Assembly (NCBI RefSeq): GCF_003855095.1
Contig: NZ_CP033972.1
Location: 4,960,001 to 5,024,000 of the forward strand
Length of the DNA stretch: 64,000 nt
Reading direction: 5' to 3'
Source: Gordonia insulae
Lineage (GTDB): Bacteria > Actinomycetota > Actinomycetes > Mycobacteriales > Mycobacteriaceae
The notes beneath the pieces are model-generated. The model worked only from the letters and a program-made list of their open reading frames with translations, did no database searches and was not told the DNA's origin. The position numbers were made by a program, and so were the translations under genes. This document shows, piece after piece, positions 17,927-26,718 of the stretch. Positions within the stretch are counted from its first letter, which is position 1. Each line of letters opens with the position of its first letter.

Positions 17927-18808
17927 ATGACGTCGATCGATGTCGGTGCTGTCCGGGGCCTGCGCAGCGGTGACCGCACCGCAGCGGCGGCTCGTCAGCG
18001 GGTGGTGGCGTTCGTCCGCAAGCCGGTCCTCGTGGCGGCCTGGGTGATCGTGCTGATCGCCGTCGGCTGGGCACTCGTGCCCGGACTCTTCACCCAGTTC
18101 AGTCCGTACGACGGCAACCCGGACGCGAGCTTCCTGGGTCCGAGCGCCGAACACTGGTTCGGCACCGACCGGCTGGGCCGGGACCTGTACGCGCGCAGCG
18201 TCTATGGCGCGCGAACCACCATCGCCGCGACCCTGCTCGCGGTGCTGATCGCCTTCGGGGCCGGTACCGTTCTCGGTCTCATCGCCGGTTTCCGCGGTGG
18301 GTTCGTCGACACCGCGGTGATGCGTCTGTCCGACGTCTCACTCGCGATCCCCAGTCTGCTGCTGGCCATGGTCATGGTCTCGGTGCTGGGCTATTCGACC
18401 TACAACATCGCGCTGGCCGTCGGTATCTCGTCGATCGCGGCGTTCGCGCGGGTCATGCGTGCCGAGGTGATGACCGTCTCCTCGCGGGACTACGTGCGGG
18501 CTGCCGAAGGCCTGGGCGTGGGGCGGATCGCCATCGTCGTCACACATGTCGTCCCCAACGCGGTGAGCTCCGTGCTGGCGCTGGCGGCGCTCGAGATCGG
18601 TACCGCGATCCTGGCCGTCGCCGGCCTCGGCTTCCTCGGGTACGGCGCGCCGCCACCGGAACCCGAATGGGGAGTGCTCGTCGCGGAGGGACGCGACTAC
18701 ATCTCGCAGTATCCGTGGGTGTCGGTCATGCCCGGCATCGCACTCGCGGTCGTGGTGATCGCCACCCACCGGATCAGTGTCTCCTTCAGAAAGGGCCATG
18801 GCTCATGA
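17927..18808 (+). CDS. ABC importer permease, DppC-like
   Basis: 293 residues. The segment WFGTDRLGRDLYARSVYGAR is the hallmark of the second permease in peptide/nickel importers. The EAA loop is SSRDYVRAAEGLGVGRIAIV. About six helices follow the N-terminal one. The stop codon overlaps the ATG of the ATPase gene (ATGA), indicating translational coupling. Confidence 0.94.
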   Translation: MTSIDVGAVRGLRSGDRTAAAARQRVVAFVRKPVLVAAWVIVLIAVGWALVPGLFTQFSPYDGNPDASFLGPSAEHWFGTDRLGRDLYARSVYGARTTIAATLLAVLIAFGAGTVLGLIAGFRGGFVDTAVMRLSDVSLAIPSLLLAMVMVSVLGYSTYNIALAVGISSIAAFARVMRAEVMTVSSRDYVRAAEGLGVGRIAIVVTHVVPNAVSSVLALAALEIGTAILAVAGLGFLGYGAPPPEPEWGVLVAEGRDYISQYPWVSVMPGIALAVVVIATHRISVSFRKGHGS

Positions 18809-20556
18809 CGCAGACGGTACCGACCCTCGATGTTCGGGTCGACGGTGCAGAAGCCGACGCAATCGCGGACCCGTTGCTCGACATCGGCGACCTGGTGATC
18901 GAGTACCGCACCGATCGACGGTGGAACCCGGCCGTGCGCGGTGTGAGCCTGCGCGTCGAGCCCGGCGAATTCGTCTCGCTCGTCGGGGAATCGGGCTCCG
19001 GCAAGAGCACCGTGGTGTTCGGCGCACTCGGACAGTTGCCCGCCAACGCGCGCGTCACCGGCGGCCGTATCCGCTACTCGGACGTCGACGTCACCGGCTG
19101 GAACGACCGTCGGATGACCCGCGTGCGCGGCAACTACATCGGGTACATCCCGCAGGACCCGAACACCTCGCTGAACCCCGTCAAGAAGATCGGTCATCAG
19201 GTCGCCGAGGCCGTGCGGTTCAACGAGCCGGCCGGGCGGTTCGGCGGGACCGCCCGGCTGAACCAGGCGCGCTGGCGGGAAGCGGCGCTGGCGACGCTGC
19301 GCACCGCGGGCCTCACCGATGCCGAGCGGGTCTTCGACCAGTACCCGCATGAGCTCAGCGGTGGTATGAAACAGCGTGCGCTGATCGCGATAGCGCTCGC
19401 CGGTGACCCGAAGATCATCGTCGCCGACGAGCCGACCAGCGCGCTGGACGTGACCGTGCAGAAGGTGATTCTCGATCACCTGGTCATCCTGGGCGCCGAA
19501 CTGGGCATCGGGGTCCTGCTGGTCACCCACGATCTCGGGGTCGCGATCGAGCGGTCGGACCGAATCCTGGTGATGCGCAACGGTGAGATCGTCGAGAGCG
19601 GCACGCCCGATGGCATCACGGAGCACGCGGTCGACGAGTACACACGTCGCCTGCTGGCCGCGGCGCCGGGCCGGCATGCCGGTCGGCTCACGCCGTCGCG
19701 TGCGACGGACGTCGCGGCCGACCCCGCCGGCGCGACGTCCACACCCGAGCCGGTGCTGGTCGCCGAGAACCTCAGCAAGACCTACCGTGTCCCCGGAGCG
19801 GGAAAGCGCGCCGAGTTCCACGCGCTCGACGGTGTCGACCTGACGGTGCTGCGCGGGACCACCCACGCGATCGTCGGCGAATCCGGCGCCGGCAAGTCGA
19901 CGCTCGCGGGCATCCTGGCCGGGTTCACCAGACCGGACGGCGGCAGCGTGCGGGTCGGCGACGCCGACGTCACATCCGCCGGGCGCAAGCAGCTCCGGGA
20001 ACTGCGCCGGGATCTGCAGTTCGTGTTCCAGAACCCTTACACGTCACTGGATCCGCGGTTCACCGTCGAGCGGTTGATCGCCGAGCCGCTGGTGGCCTTC
20101 GGCGTCGGCTCTTCGAGGCGCGCCCGCGCGGAACGCGTTGGTGAGTTGCTCGACGCCGTCGCGCTGGATCGCGATCATGCTCGCCGGCTCCCCCGGGAGC
20201 TGTCGGGAGGGCAGCGGCAACGTGTGGCGATCGCCCGTGCCCTGGCCCTCAACCCGGAGATCGTGATCCTCGACGAGGCGGTCAGCGCACTCGACGTCTC
20301 GGTGCAGGCGCAGATCCTGCAGCTGCTGGTCGACCTCCAGGCCGAGCTCGGTCTGAGCTATGTCTTCGTGACGCACGACCTGGGAGTGGTGCGACTCATC
20401 GGCGACCAGGTGACGGTGATGCGCAGCGGATCGGTGGTCGAGACCGGTGCGGTGGAGGAGGTGTTCACGACACCGGCGCACCCGTACACGCGGGAGCTGA
20501 TCGCCGCGATCCCCGGTGTCGCCGGCACCGGCACACAGCTGTCGGCTCAGGCGTAG
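18805..20556 (+). CDS. Double ATPase of the peptide-class ABC importer (DppD-DppF fusion)
   Basis: 583 residues holding two complete ABC ATPase domains. Domain 1: Walker A GESGSGKST at 61-69, signature LSGGMKQR, Walker B IIVADEPTSALD. Domain 2: Walker A GESGAGKST at 358-366, signature LSGGQRQR, Walker B IVILDEAVSALD. DppD and DppF, separate in many bacteria, are fused here, a common actinobacterial form. The ATG at 18805 is chosen because it overlaps the permease stop; longer frames upstream lie inside the permease gene. The last ten bases overlap the convergent YdcF-like gene. Confidence 0.95.
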   Translation: MTQTVPTLDVRVDGAEADAIADPLLDIGDLVIEYRTDRRWNPAVRGVSLRVEPGEFVSLVGESGSGKSTVVFGALGQLPANARVTGGRIRYSDVDVTGWNDRRMTRVRGNYIGYIPQDPNTSLNPVKKIGHQVAEAVRFNEPAGRFGGTARLNQARWREAALATLRTAGLTDAERVFDQYPHELSGGMKQRALIAIALAGDPKIIVADEPTSALDVTVQKVILDHLVILGAELGIGVLLVTHDLGVAIERSDRILVMRNGEIVESGTPDGITEHAVDEYTRRLLAAAPGRHAGRLTPSRATDVAADPAGATSTPEPVLVAENLSKTYRVPGAGKRAEFHALDGVDLTVLRGTTHAIVGESGAGKSTLAGILAGFTRPDGGSVRVGDADVTSAGRKQLRELRRDLQFVFQNPYTSLDPRFTVERLIAEPLVAFGVGSSRRARAERVGELLDAVALDRDHARRLPRELSGGQRQRVAIARALALNPEIVILDEAVSALDVSVQAQILQLLVDLQAELGLSYVFVTHDLGVVRLIGDQVTVMRSGSVVETGAVEEVFTTPAHPYTRELIAAIPGVAGTGTQLSAQA

Positions 20557-21104
20557 GCGGCCTGGAAGGTCAACCGGGCGTGCTGCTTTCCGGCCGCCGC
20601 GCGGAAGTCCTGCATCGCCCGGGGCATGTGGAAACCGTTGGTGACGATCAGCGCGCCGGTGGCGCCCATGTGCTTGAGCATCGCGACCGTGTTGGTGGCG
20701 TTGGCGACGGTGCTGGTCGACGCGCCCTCGTTGACCATCTGCCACATCGGGACGCCGCGTCGGATCAGGCCGACGTTCATGAACTGGGCCTCCGACACCG
20801 GCAGCCACCAGGTGTTGCCGCCGGACACGATCATCCGGTTGAACGGGTGGCTCAGCGCGAGGTTGGCGGCGACGTTCATCCGACGCTCCAGGATGGCCGG
20901 TGTCTGCCCGAAGGTGCCCATCTTGGCGCCGAGCACCACGATGTATCGCGTGGGCGGGCTCTGCCACAGGAAGACGCTGTTGGGCGACAACAGGTCGGAA
21001 CTCCCGGCGCCGAGGCTGCCGGTGTCGGCCCGTGCCGGCGCGGCGACGGCGACACTCAGCACGGTGACGAGTGCGATCATCAGGGCGGCGATCCGTACAC
21101 GCAT
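20547..21104 (-). CDS. Secreted YdcF/SanA-like (DUF218) protein
   Basis: 185 residues with a signal peptide (MRVRIAALMIALVTVLSVAV, cleavage near ARA-DTG). The mature part has the DUF218 blocks IVVLGAKM and ALIVTNGFHMPRAMQDFRAA. E. coli members affect envelope integrity and lipid-carrier metabolism; the reaction is not known here. The ATG lies 17 bases past the terminator of the agmatine operon, so expression may depend on readthrough or on a promoter inside the upstream gene. A second DUF218 protein is encoded at 63165-63770. Confidence 0.8.
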   Translation of the reverse strand: MRVRIAALMIALVTVLSVAVAAPARADTGSLGAGSSDLLSPNSVFLWQSPPTRYIVVLGAKMGTFGQTPAILERRMNVAANLALSHPFNRMIVSGGNTWWLPVSEAQFMNVGLIRRGVPMWQMVNEGASTSTVANATNTVAMLKHMGATGALIVTNGFHMPRAMQDFRAAAGKQHARLTFQAAYA

Positions 21105-21121
21105 GGCACGAGTGTACTAAA

Positions 21122-21145
21122 AGTTCTTTGGCGCGCTAAAGAACT
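21122..21145 (-). terminator. Intrinsic terminator overlapping the agmatine deiminase stop codon
   Basis: Read on the minus strand, AGTTCTTT pairs with AAAGAACT around AGCGCGCC, one G-T-type mismatch apart from a perfect 24-base palindrome, and TTTTAG follows. The TAG stop of the upstream gene lies inside the left arm. It could also be an operator for the YdcF-like gene. Confidence 0.6.
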
Positions 21146-22173
21146 GGCTGAACTGCGGCGACGGGCTGCTGGCAGGTGATGCAGTGGATGCCGCCGCCCC
21201 GCGCGAACAACGGTCGCGCATCGACGCTCACCACCCGGCGACCCGGGTAGGCGTCGCCGAGGATGCCGAGCGCCGTGTCGTCGCCGGGATCGTCGAAACT
21301 GCAGGCGATCACGGCGTCGTTGACAACCAGGTGGTTGATGTAGCTGTAGTCGACGAATCCCTCGTCGTCGCGCAGCACCGCCGGTGCGGGCACGTCGATG
21401 ATCTGCCAGGCCCGGCCGGCCGCGTCGGTCGACGACGCGAACACCTCGCGCACCGTCGCCGACACCGCATGGTCGGGATGCCCGGGATCGCCCTGCGCGT
21501 GGACCAGCACCACGCCCGGGCTCGGGATGGCCGCGACGATGTCCACATGCCCACGGGTGCCGAACATCTCGTTGTCGCGGGTCAGTCCGTACGGCAACCA
21601 CACCGCATGCGTGCTGCCGATGGTGCGGGCCAGTTCGGCCTCCACCTGTGCACGCGTCCACGCACTGTTGCGTCCCTCGCCGAGCTGCACCGATTCGGTC
21701 AGCAGGACGGTGCCCTCCCCGTCGACCTGGATGCCGCCGCCCTCGTTGATCATCGGTGAGTCGATGAGTTCGGCGCCGCAGAGCCCGGCGATGAGAGACG
21801 CGATCCTCTCGTCGCGGTCCCACCGCGCCCACTCGGCCGCACCCCAACCGTTGAACACCCAGTCGACCGCACCGAGCCGTCCGCCCTCGTCGACCACGAA
21901 CGTCGGGCCGATGTCGCGGGCCCACGCATCGTTCAGCGGTGCCTCGACGATCTCGATCTCCGACGACAGGTGTCGCCGTGCCGCGGCGATCTCGCCGGGA
22001 TCGACGATCACGGTGACCGGCTCGAACCCGACGATCGCATGCGCCACGGCCGCCCAGGTGCGCCGTGCCTCGTCCTGCTCGGCCTCGGTGTCGCCGAGGC
22101 TGTATCCGGGTGCCGGATAGGCCATCCAGACCCGTTCCTGGGCAACCCTTTCCGCGGGCATCCGCCAGGTCAT
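21136..22173 (-). CDS. aguA: Agmatine deiminase
   Basis: Hydrolyses agmatine to N-carbamoylputrescine and ammonia in the cytosol. 345 residues from the ATG at 22173 (MTWRMPAERVAQERVWMAYP). Family landmarks: APLNDAWARDIGPTFVV, WVFNGWGAAEWARWDRDE, INEGGGIQVDGEGTVLLTES, HVDIVAAIPSPG, and the catalytic Cys331 in GGGIHCITCQQP. The start overlaps the stop of the carbamoylputrescine amidase gene (ATGA). Last gene of the six-gene operon, just before the intrinsic terminator. Peptidyl-arginine deiminase-fold relatives could act on other guanidines, but the amidase partner argues for agmatine. Confidence 0.92.
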   Translation of the reverse strand: MTWRMPAERVAQERVWMAYPAPGYSLGDTEAEQDEARRTWAAVAHAIVGFEPVTVIVDPGEIAAARRHLSSEIEIVEAPLNDAWARDIGPTFVVDEGGRLGAVDWVFNGWGAAEWARWDRDERIASLIAGLCGAELIDSPMINEGGGIQVDGEGTVLLTESVQLGEGRNSAWTRAQVEAELARTIGSTHAVWLPYGLTRDNEMFGTRGHVDIVAAIPSPGVVLVHAQGDPGHPDHAVSATVREVFASSTDAAGRAWQIIDVPAPAVLRDDEGFVDYSYINHLVVNDAVIACSFDDPGDDTALGILGDAYPGRRVVSVDARPLFARGGGIHCITCQQPVAAVQPVL

Positions 22174-23144
22174 GACCGACGTTCGCCCAGCGTGGTGTCG
22201 GCGACCGGGGCGACGAGCGGACCGTAGGTGTCCGGTCGTCGGGTGCGCAGGAACGGGAACAAGGTCAGCCAGTCGTGGCGCAGGTTCAGATCGAGGTCGG
22301 CCACCAACACGGCGGATTCGTCGCGCGGCGCCCGCACCAGCACCCGGCCGTAGGGGTCGCAGATGAACGACGACCCGTAGAAGGTGATCTGCCCCTCGTC
22401 GCCGTGTCGATTCGGCACGATCATGAAAGTGCCTGCGGTGATCGCATTCCCGGTGATCACGTGATGCCACAGCGGCTCGGTGTCGAAGTCCGGGAAGTCG
22501 GGTTCGCTGCCGATGGCGGTCGGATAGACGATCATGTCCGCGCCGGCCAGCGAGTAGGCGCGCGCCAACTCGGGGAACCACTCGTCCCAGCAGGTCGGCA
22601 GGCCGAGCGCGGCGCCGCCGAGGCCGTCCGGCCGGTAGACCGGGTACGGATCGTCGTCCGCGGGTCCGGGCCGGAAATACGTGTCCTCGTAATACCCACT
22701 GGTGACGGGGATGTGGAGTTTGCGGGTGCGCCCCACCAACTCGCCGGACGGGGACACCAGGATCGCGGTGTTGAATCCCAGGCCGTCGCCGACGCCATCG
22801 GTCCGCTCGTACACGGACGCGTGCACGTGGATCCCGTGGGTCGTGGCCATCTGCCGCGCGAAGGTGATCGTCGGCCCGTCGTCGAGGCTCTCCGCGTTCG
22901 CGGCGGCATCGTCACCGCCGCGCACGAACGCCGGATACCGCAGAAGGGTGATCTCCGGCAGGAAGACGACTCGCGCACCGAGGTCGGCGGCGGTCGCGAT
23001 GCCGTCGGCGAGTTCCGCCGTGACCGCCTCGACATCGGGCTGCCAGCGGTGCTGGACGAGTCCGACACGCACCGGATCGCGGGTCGGCTCGTCGTAACGG
23101 CAGAGGGGAGGGGACGCCGAGAGGTCGGCGGTGGCGACGAACAT
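22170..23144 (-). CDS. aguB: N-carbamoylputrescine amidase (nitrilase superfamily)
   Basis: 324 residues from the ATG at 23144, with GAAGG upstream. The Glu-Lys-Cys triad of carbon-nitrogen hydrolases is present: E64 (VFLPEITLLRYP), K142 (GRTRKLHIPVTSGYYEDTYF), C185 (LGLPTCWDEWFPELAR). The WDEWFPE block and gene context point to N-carbamoylputrescine, giving putrescine, CO2 and ammonia. A ~20-residue N-terminal extension precedes the family start (VRVGLVQHRW). It is 25 bases after the aldehyde dehydrogenase gene and coupled to aguA. Confidence 0.9.
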   Translation of the reverse strand: MFVATADLSASPPLCRYDEPTRDPVRVGLVQHRWQPDVEAVTAELADGIATAADLGARVVFLPEITLLRYPAFVRGGDDAAANAESLDDGPTITFARQMATTHGIHVHASVYERTDGVGDGLGFNTAILVSPSGELVGRTRKLHIPVTSGYYEDTYFRPGPADDDPYPVYRPDGLGGAALGLPTCWDEWFPELARAYSLAGADMIVYPTAIGSEPDFPDFDTEPLWHHVITGNAITAGTFMIVPNRHGDEGQITFYGSSFICDPYGRVLVRAPRDESAVLVADLDLNLRHDWLTLFPFLRTRRPDTYGPLVAPVADTTLGERRS

Positions 23145-23169
23145 GATGGTGGCCTTCGGGTTTCTGGCT

Positions 23170-24642
23170 TCAGGTGAGCGCGATGTACTTGACGGACAGG
23201 TACTCCTCGATGCCCTCGCTGCCACCCTCGCGGCCGATACCCGACTGCTTGACGCCACCGAAGGGGGCGGCCGGATCGGAGATGACCCCGCGGTTGACGC
23301 CGACCATCCCGGAATCCAGTGCCGCGGAGACCCGCATGCAGCGTTCGTGGTCGCGGCTGTAGAAGTACGATGCCAGGCCGTATTCGGTGGAGTTGGCCGC
23401 CTTGATGGCATCGGTCTCCGATTCGAAGGTGCTGATCACCGCGACCGGTCCGAAGATCTCACCGCGCGTGACCGTGGCGTAGGCATCCACCTGGTCGAGA
23501 ACGGTCGCCGGGTAGAAAAAACCCTTGCCCTCGGGTACCTTGCCGCCCAACCGGACCCGCGCGCCGTCGGCGATCGCGTCGTCCACGGCCTCGGCGACCT
23601 TGTCGCGCTGCTTCGCGCTGACCAGCGGCCCGAGCGTGACGCCCGACTCGTACCCGGCGCCGAGCCGGACCGCGGCCATCTTCTCGGTGAGCTTGGCGGT
23701 GAACTCCTCTGCAACGCTCGACTGCACCAGGAATCGGTTGGCCGCCGTGCACGCCTCACCGCCGTTGCGCATCTTGGCCGCGAACGCGCCCTCGACGGCG
23801 GCGTCGATGTCGGCATCGTCGAACACCAGGAACGGCGCGTTGCCGCCGAGTTCCATGGATGTGCGCTGCACGCGTTCGGCCGCCTGCCCCAACAGGGTTC
23901 GACCCACCGGGGTGGACCCGGTGAAGCTGATCTTGCGGATGCGATCATCGGTGATGATCGCCGTCGACACGTCCCCGGAGAGCGTCGTCGGCAGGACCGA
24001 CAACACGCCGGCGGGCAATCCGGCCTCGGCGAGGATCTGGGCCAGCAGCAGCATGGTCAGCGGTGTCTCATGAGCCGGCTTGACGAGCATGACGTTGCCG
24101 GCCGCCAGCGCGGGCGCGATCTTGCGCGTCCCCATCGCGAGCGGGAAGTTCCACGGCGTGATCGCCAGGCACGGACCCACCGGTGCGTGCGTGACGAGAA
24201 TCCGTCCCGTGCCGGCGGGAGCGGTGGTGAACCGGCCACCGATCCGCACCGCCTCCTCGGCGAACCAGCGCAGGAACTCGGTGCCGTACTTGGTCTCACC
24301 CTGGCTGTCGGGCAGCGCCCGACCCAGTTCGAGGGTCATCAGCATGGCGAGGTCATCGGCTCGCTCGGTGAGCAGTTCGAAAGCGCGACGGAGGATCTCG
24401 CCCCGTTCTCGGGGAGCGGTGGCCGCCCAGTCGTCGGCGACCGCAGCGGCCTTGTCGAGTGCGAGCCGCGCGTCGTCGACGGTGGCGTCGGCGACCGAGA
24501 TGAGTGGCTCCTCGGTGGCCGGGTCGTACACCGAGAACGTGGCGCCCGAACTCGACGGGACCGACTCCCCGTTGATCCACAGGCCGGTCGGCACACTCTT
24601 CAGGACGGCCTGCGGGTCCACAATGGTTTCGGTGTTGCTCAT
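23170..24642 (-). CDS. gabD: Succinate-semialdehyde dehydrogenase (NAD(P)-dependent aldehyde dehydrogenase)
   Basis: 490 residues from the ATG at 24642 (MSNTETIVDPQAVLKSVPTG). Aldehyde dehydrogenase landmarks: LAITPWNFPLAMGTRKIAPA, FTGSTPVGRTLL, the general-base Glu in MELGGNAPFLVFDDAD, and the nucleophile Cys in GGEACTAANRFLVQ. These match GabD-type enzymes that oxidise succinate semialdehyde to succinate. With the GABA transaminase upstream in the same operon this closes the route into the TCA cycle. Confidence 0.9.
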   Translation of the reverse strand: MSNTETIVDPQAVLKSVPTGLWINGESVPSSSGATFSVYDPATEEPLISVADATVDDARLALDKAAAVADDWAATAPRERGEILRRAFELLTERADDLAMLMTLELGRALPDSQGETKYGTEFLRWFAEEAVRIGGRFTTAPAGTGRILVTHAPVGPCLAITPWNFPLAMGTRKIAPALAAGNVMLVKPAHETPLTMLLLAQILAEAGLPAGVLSVLPTTLSGDVSTAIITDDRIRKISFTGSTPVGRTLLGQAAERVQRTSMELGGNAPFLVFDDADIDAAVEGAFAAKMRNGGEACTAANRFLVQSSVAEEFTAKLTEKMAAVRLGAGYESGVTLGPLVSAKQRDKVAEAVDDAIADGARVRLGGKVPEGKGFFYPATVLDQVDAYATVTRGEIFGPVAVISTFESETDAIKAANSTEYGLASYFYSRDHERCMRVSAALDSGMVGVNRGVISDPAAPFGGVKQSGIGREGGSEGIEEYLSVKYIALT

Positions 24643-24687
24643 GTCAGATGCACATCCTTGCAAGAGTTGTCGGGAGGGCGGCGCGGG

Positions 24688-26667
24688 TCAGTCGTCGTGG
24701 TGGCAGCCGTGGGCGCCAGGTGACGGCTCGACGTCGAGCGCGGGATTGCGGTCGAAGAAGCCGAACGGCTTGAGCCAGAAGGAGACGGTGTCGGCCGGCA
24801 TGACCGGCCAGTCCTCGGGACGGGTGATGTGGTGGATGCCGAACGTGTACCAGAGCACGACGTCGGTGTCGGCGATCGGCCGGTTGGCCTTGGTCCATTC
24901 GCCGAGCCCGGTGTCGTGATCGGACTGGTTGACGAATTCGCCTGCCGGCCAACGCTCGTCGGCCCGGTTCGGGGTGACCCACAGTGTGTGGCCGATCACG
25001 GTCGCGCGTTTGAAGATCGGCGATGCCGGGTCGAACATGGCCGGGAACGCGCCGGTCGGTACCAGCTTGTACGCGGGGTTGTGGCCGAGTGACGTGGTGA
25101 CGTTGGTGTTGGCGACCTTCCACGCGCGTTGCGTCGCGAAGTTCATGTCCTGCTTGCCCTCGGCCTCGGTGCGCAGCGCGGTGGTCTGCTGTACCAGCGA
25201 CAGGCCCAGCGGATTGCCGGGGCCCATCGGCTCGGCGACGGTCTCCGACGCGAACACCGTGTTGTCGGTGCCGTCGATGTCGAGGTCGAGACGGGCGACC
25301 AGGAAATGCTGGTGGAACGGCGCATACGTGCGGTTGTCGACGGTGGTGCCGTGCGGGTTCGACGTGACTCCCGGCGGCATCGGCGTGGTCACCATGATCC
25401 CCGTGGCACGCACCTCACATTCGATGTTGCCGTCCTGATAGAACCGCCAGTAGACGAGGTACTCGTAATTGGCAACGGTGACATGGAAACTCACGGTCAG
25501 GCGCCGCATCCGGCGCACCTCGGCGCCGGCGTCGTGATCGACGTGCTTCCACAGGACGGCGTTGTCCTCCTCGTGGATGCAGATGGCGTTGCTGATGGTG
25601 TACGGCTCCCCGGCGCTGTTGTGCATCACCGCGTCGAGATAGCGGATCTCGCCGAGGCAGTCGCAGCCCAGATCCAGCGACGTGGTCATGAACCCCAGGC
25701 CCCACTCGCCGATGTCGAATGCGGTGCGCCGGTAGTGGTCTTCGCAATGGTCCCGGTAGGGCACCACCATCTCCGCGAACGAGAGCCGGTGTGCGACCGA
25801 TCGTTCCCGGCCGGCGTCGTTGTAGGTGATCGCGTGCAGGGTCATCCCCTCGCGATAGTTGAACCCGACGCGCAGCGACCAGTTCTGCCAGGTGAGCTTG
25901 TTGCCCTCGAGGGTGAACGACGGGCCGTCCGGCTGGGTGATCTCGAGCGGCTTGAGCGGCGGGCGGCGGGATTCATCTCGGATCCGCTGCGGGATGTGCC
26001 GCGGCACGTACTCGCCCATCACCTCGGGCTGGTCGTACCCACCCTCGGCGGCGGAATCCTCGATCCGCAACAACTCCATGGTGTTGACGTCGATCACGCA
26101 GTGCAGCCCGGCAATCGGATTGGCGTACGGATTCGATCCCTCGGCGTTGCGGACCCAGGTGTCCGACCAGCCCAGCCGGCGTCCCGCGAACTCCTCGGGG
26201 ATCACCGCGCCACCGTAGGTCCACGTGTCCATGAACACCCGGTCCAGATCGGTGATACCCCGGTTGGCCAGGGCCGCCTGCACGTCCGGATGCGCCCTCA
26301 GCACGCGGTCGCACTCCTCGAACTCGTCGACGGTGAAGTTCGCCTGCACGCCGGGGATGTGCTCGAACGACTCGACCGTGCCGAGGCCGTCCGGGTCGCC
26401 GGTGAGGGTGATGAACGACTTGTAGGTCGCGTTCTCGCCGGAGTTCAGACAGATCACCACCGCCCGGCGTGGGGGAACGGTGCCGTCGGCGGTGTATGCC
26501 GTCAGCTCGGCCTTGCTCGGTTCGGCGAGTTCGATGGAGGCGATCCGCCAGCCGTCGCCGACGCCCTGCTCCCGGCCCAGCAGCGCGGCGACCGCGCGGA
26601 ACTCGTCGGCGCCCAGCGGATCAAGCGGATGCGCGAAATCCGTGGCCGGGGTGGCGGTGTCGGTCAT
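24688..26667 (-). CDS. Copper-containing primary amine oxidase
   Basis: 659 residues, full length for bacterial copper amine oxidases. Tyr401 in VANYEYLVYW is the residue converted to the topaquinone cofactor. Asp318 in AFDIGEWGLG is the catalytic base, 83 residues before it as in Arthrobacter globiformis oxidase. The HQH of PFHQHFLVARLD and a later His (HHITRPEDWP) are copper ligands. It turns a primary amine into the aldehyde plus NH3 and H2O2. In this operon putrescine to 4-aminobutanal is the fitting step; tyramine, histamine or phenethylamine activity cannot be excluded. Confidence 0.92.
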   Translation of the reverse strand: MTDTATPATDFAHPLDPLGADEFRAVAALLGREQGVGDGWRIASIELAEPSKAELTAYTADGTVPPRRAVVICLNSGENATYKSFITLTGDPDGLGTVESFEHIPGVQANFTVDEFEECDRVLRAHPDVQAALANRGITDLDRVFMDTWTYGGAVIPEEFAGRRLGWSDTWVRNAEGSNPYANPIAGLHCVIDVNTMELLRIEDSAAEGGYDQPEVMGEYVPRHIPQRIRDESRRPPLKPLEITQPDGPSFTLEGNKLTWQNWSLRVGFNYREGMTLHAITYNDAGRERSVAHRLSFAEMVVPYRDHCEDHYRRTAFDIGEWGLGFMTTSLDLGCDCLGEIRYLDAVMHNSAGEPYTISNAICIHEEDNAVLWKHVDHDAGAEVRRMRRLTVSFHVTVANYEYLVYWRFYQDGNIECEVRATGIMVTTPMPPGVTSNPHGTTVDNRTYAPFHQHFLVARLDLDIDGTDNTVFASETVAEPMGPGNPLGLSLVQQTTALRTEAEGKQDMNFATQRAWKVANTNVTTSLGHNPAYKLVPTGAFPAMFDPASPIFKRATVIGHTLWVTPNRADERWPAGEFVNQSDHDTGLGEWTKANRPIADTDVVLWYTFGIHHITRPEDWPVMPADTVSFWLKPFGFFDRNPALDVEPSPGAHGCHHDD

Positions 26668-26718
26668 CGATGCGTTCTCCTTCTCAGGGGTCGAGCGGGT
26701 CTGTCGCGGATTCGCCGG

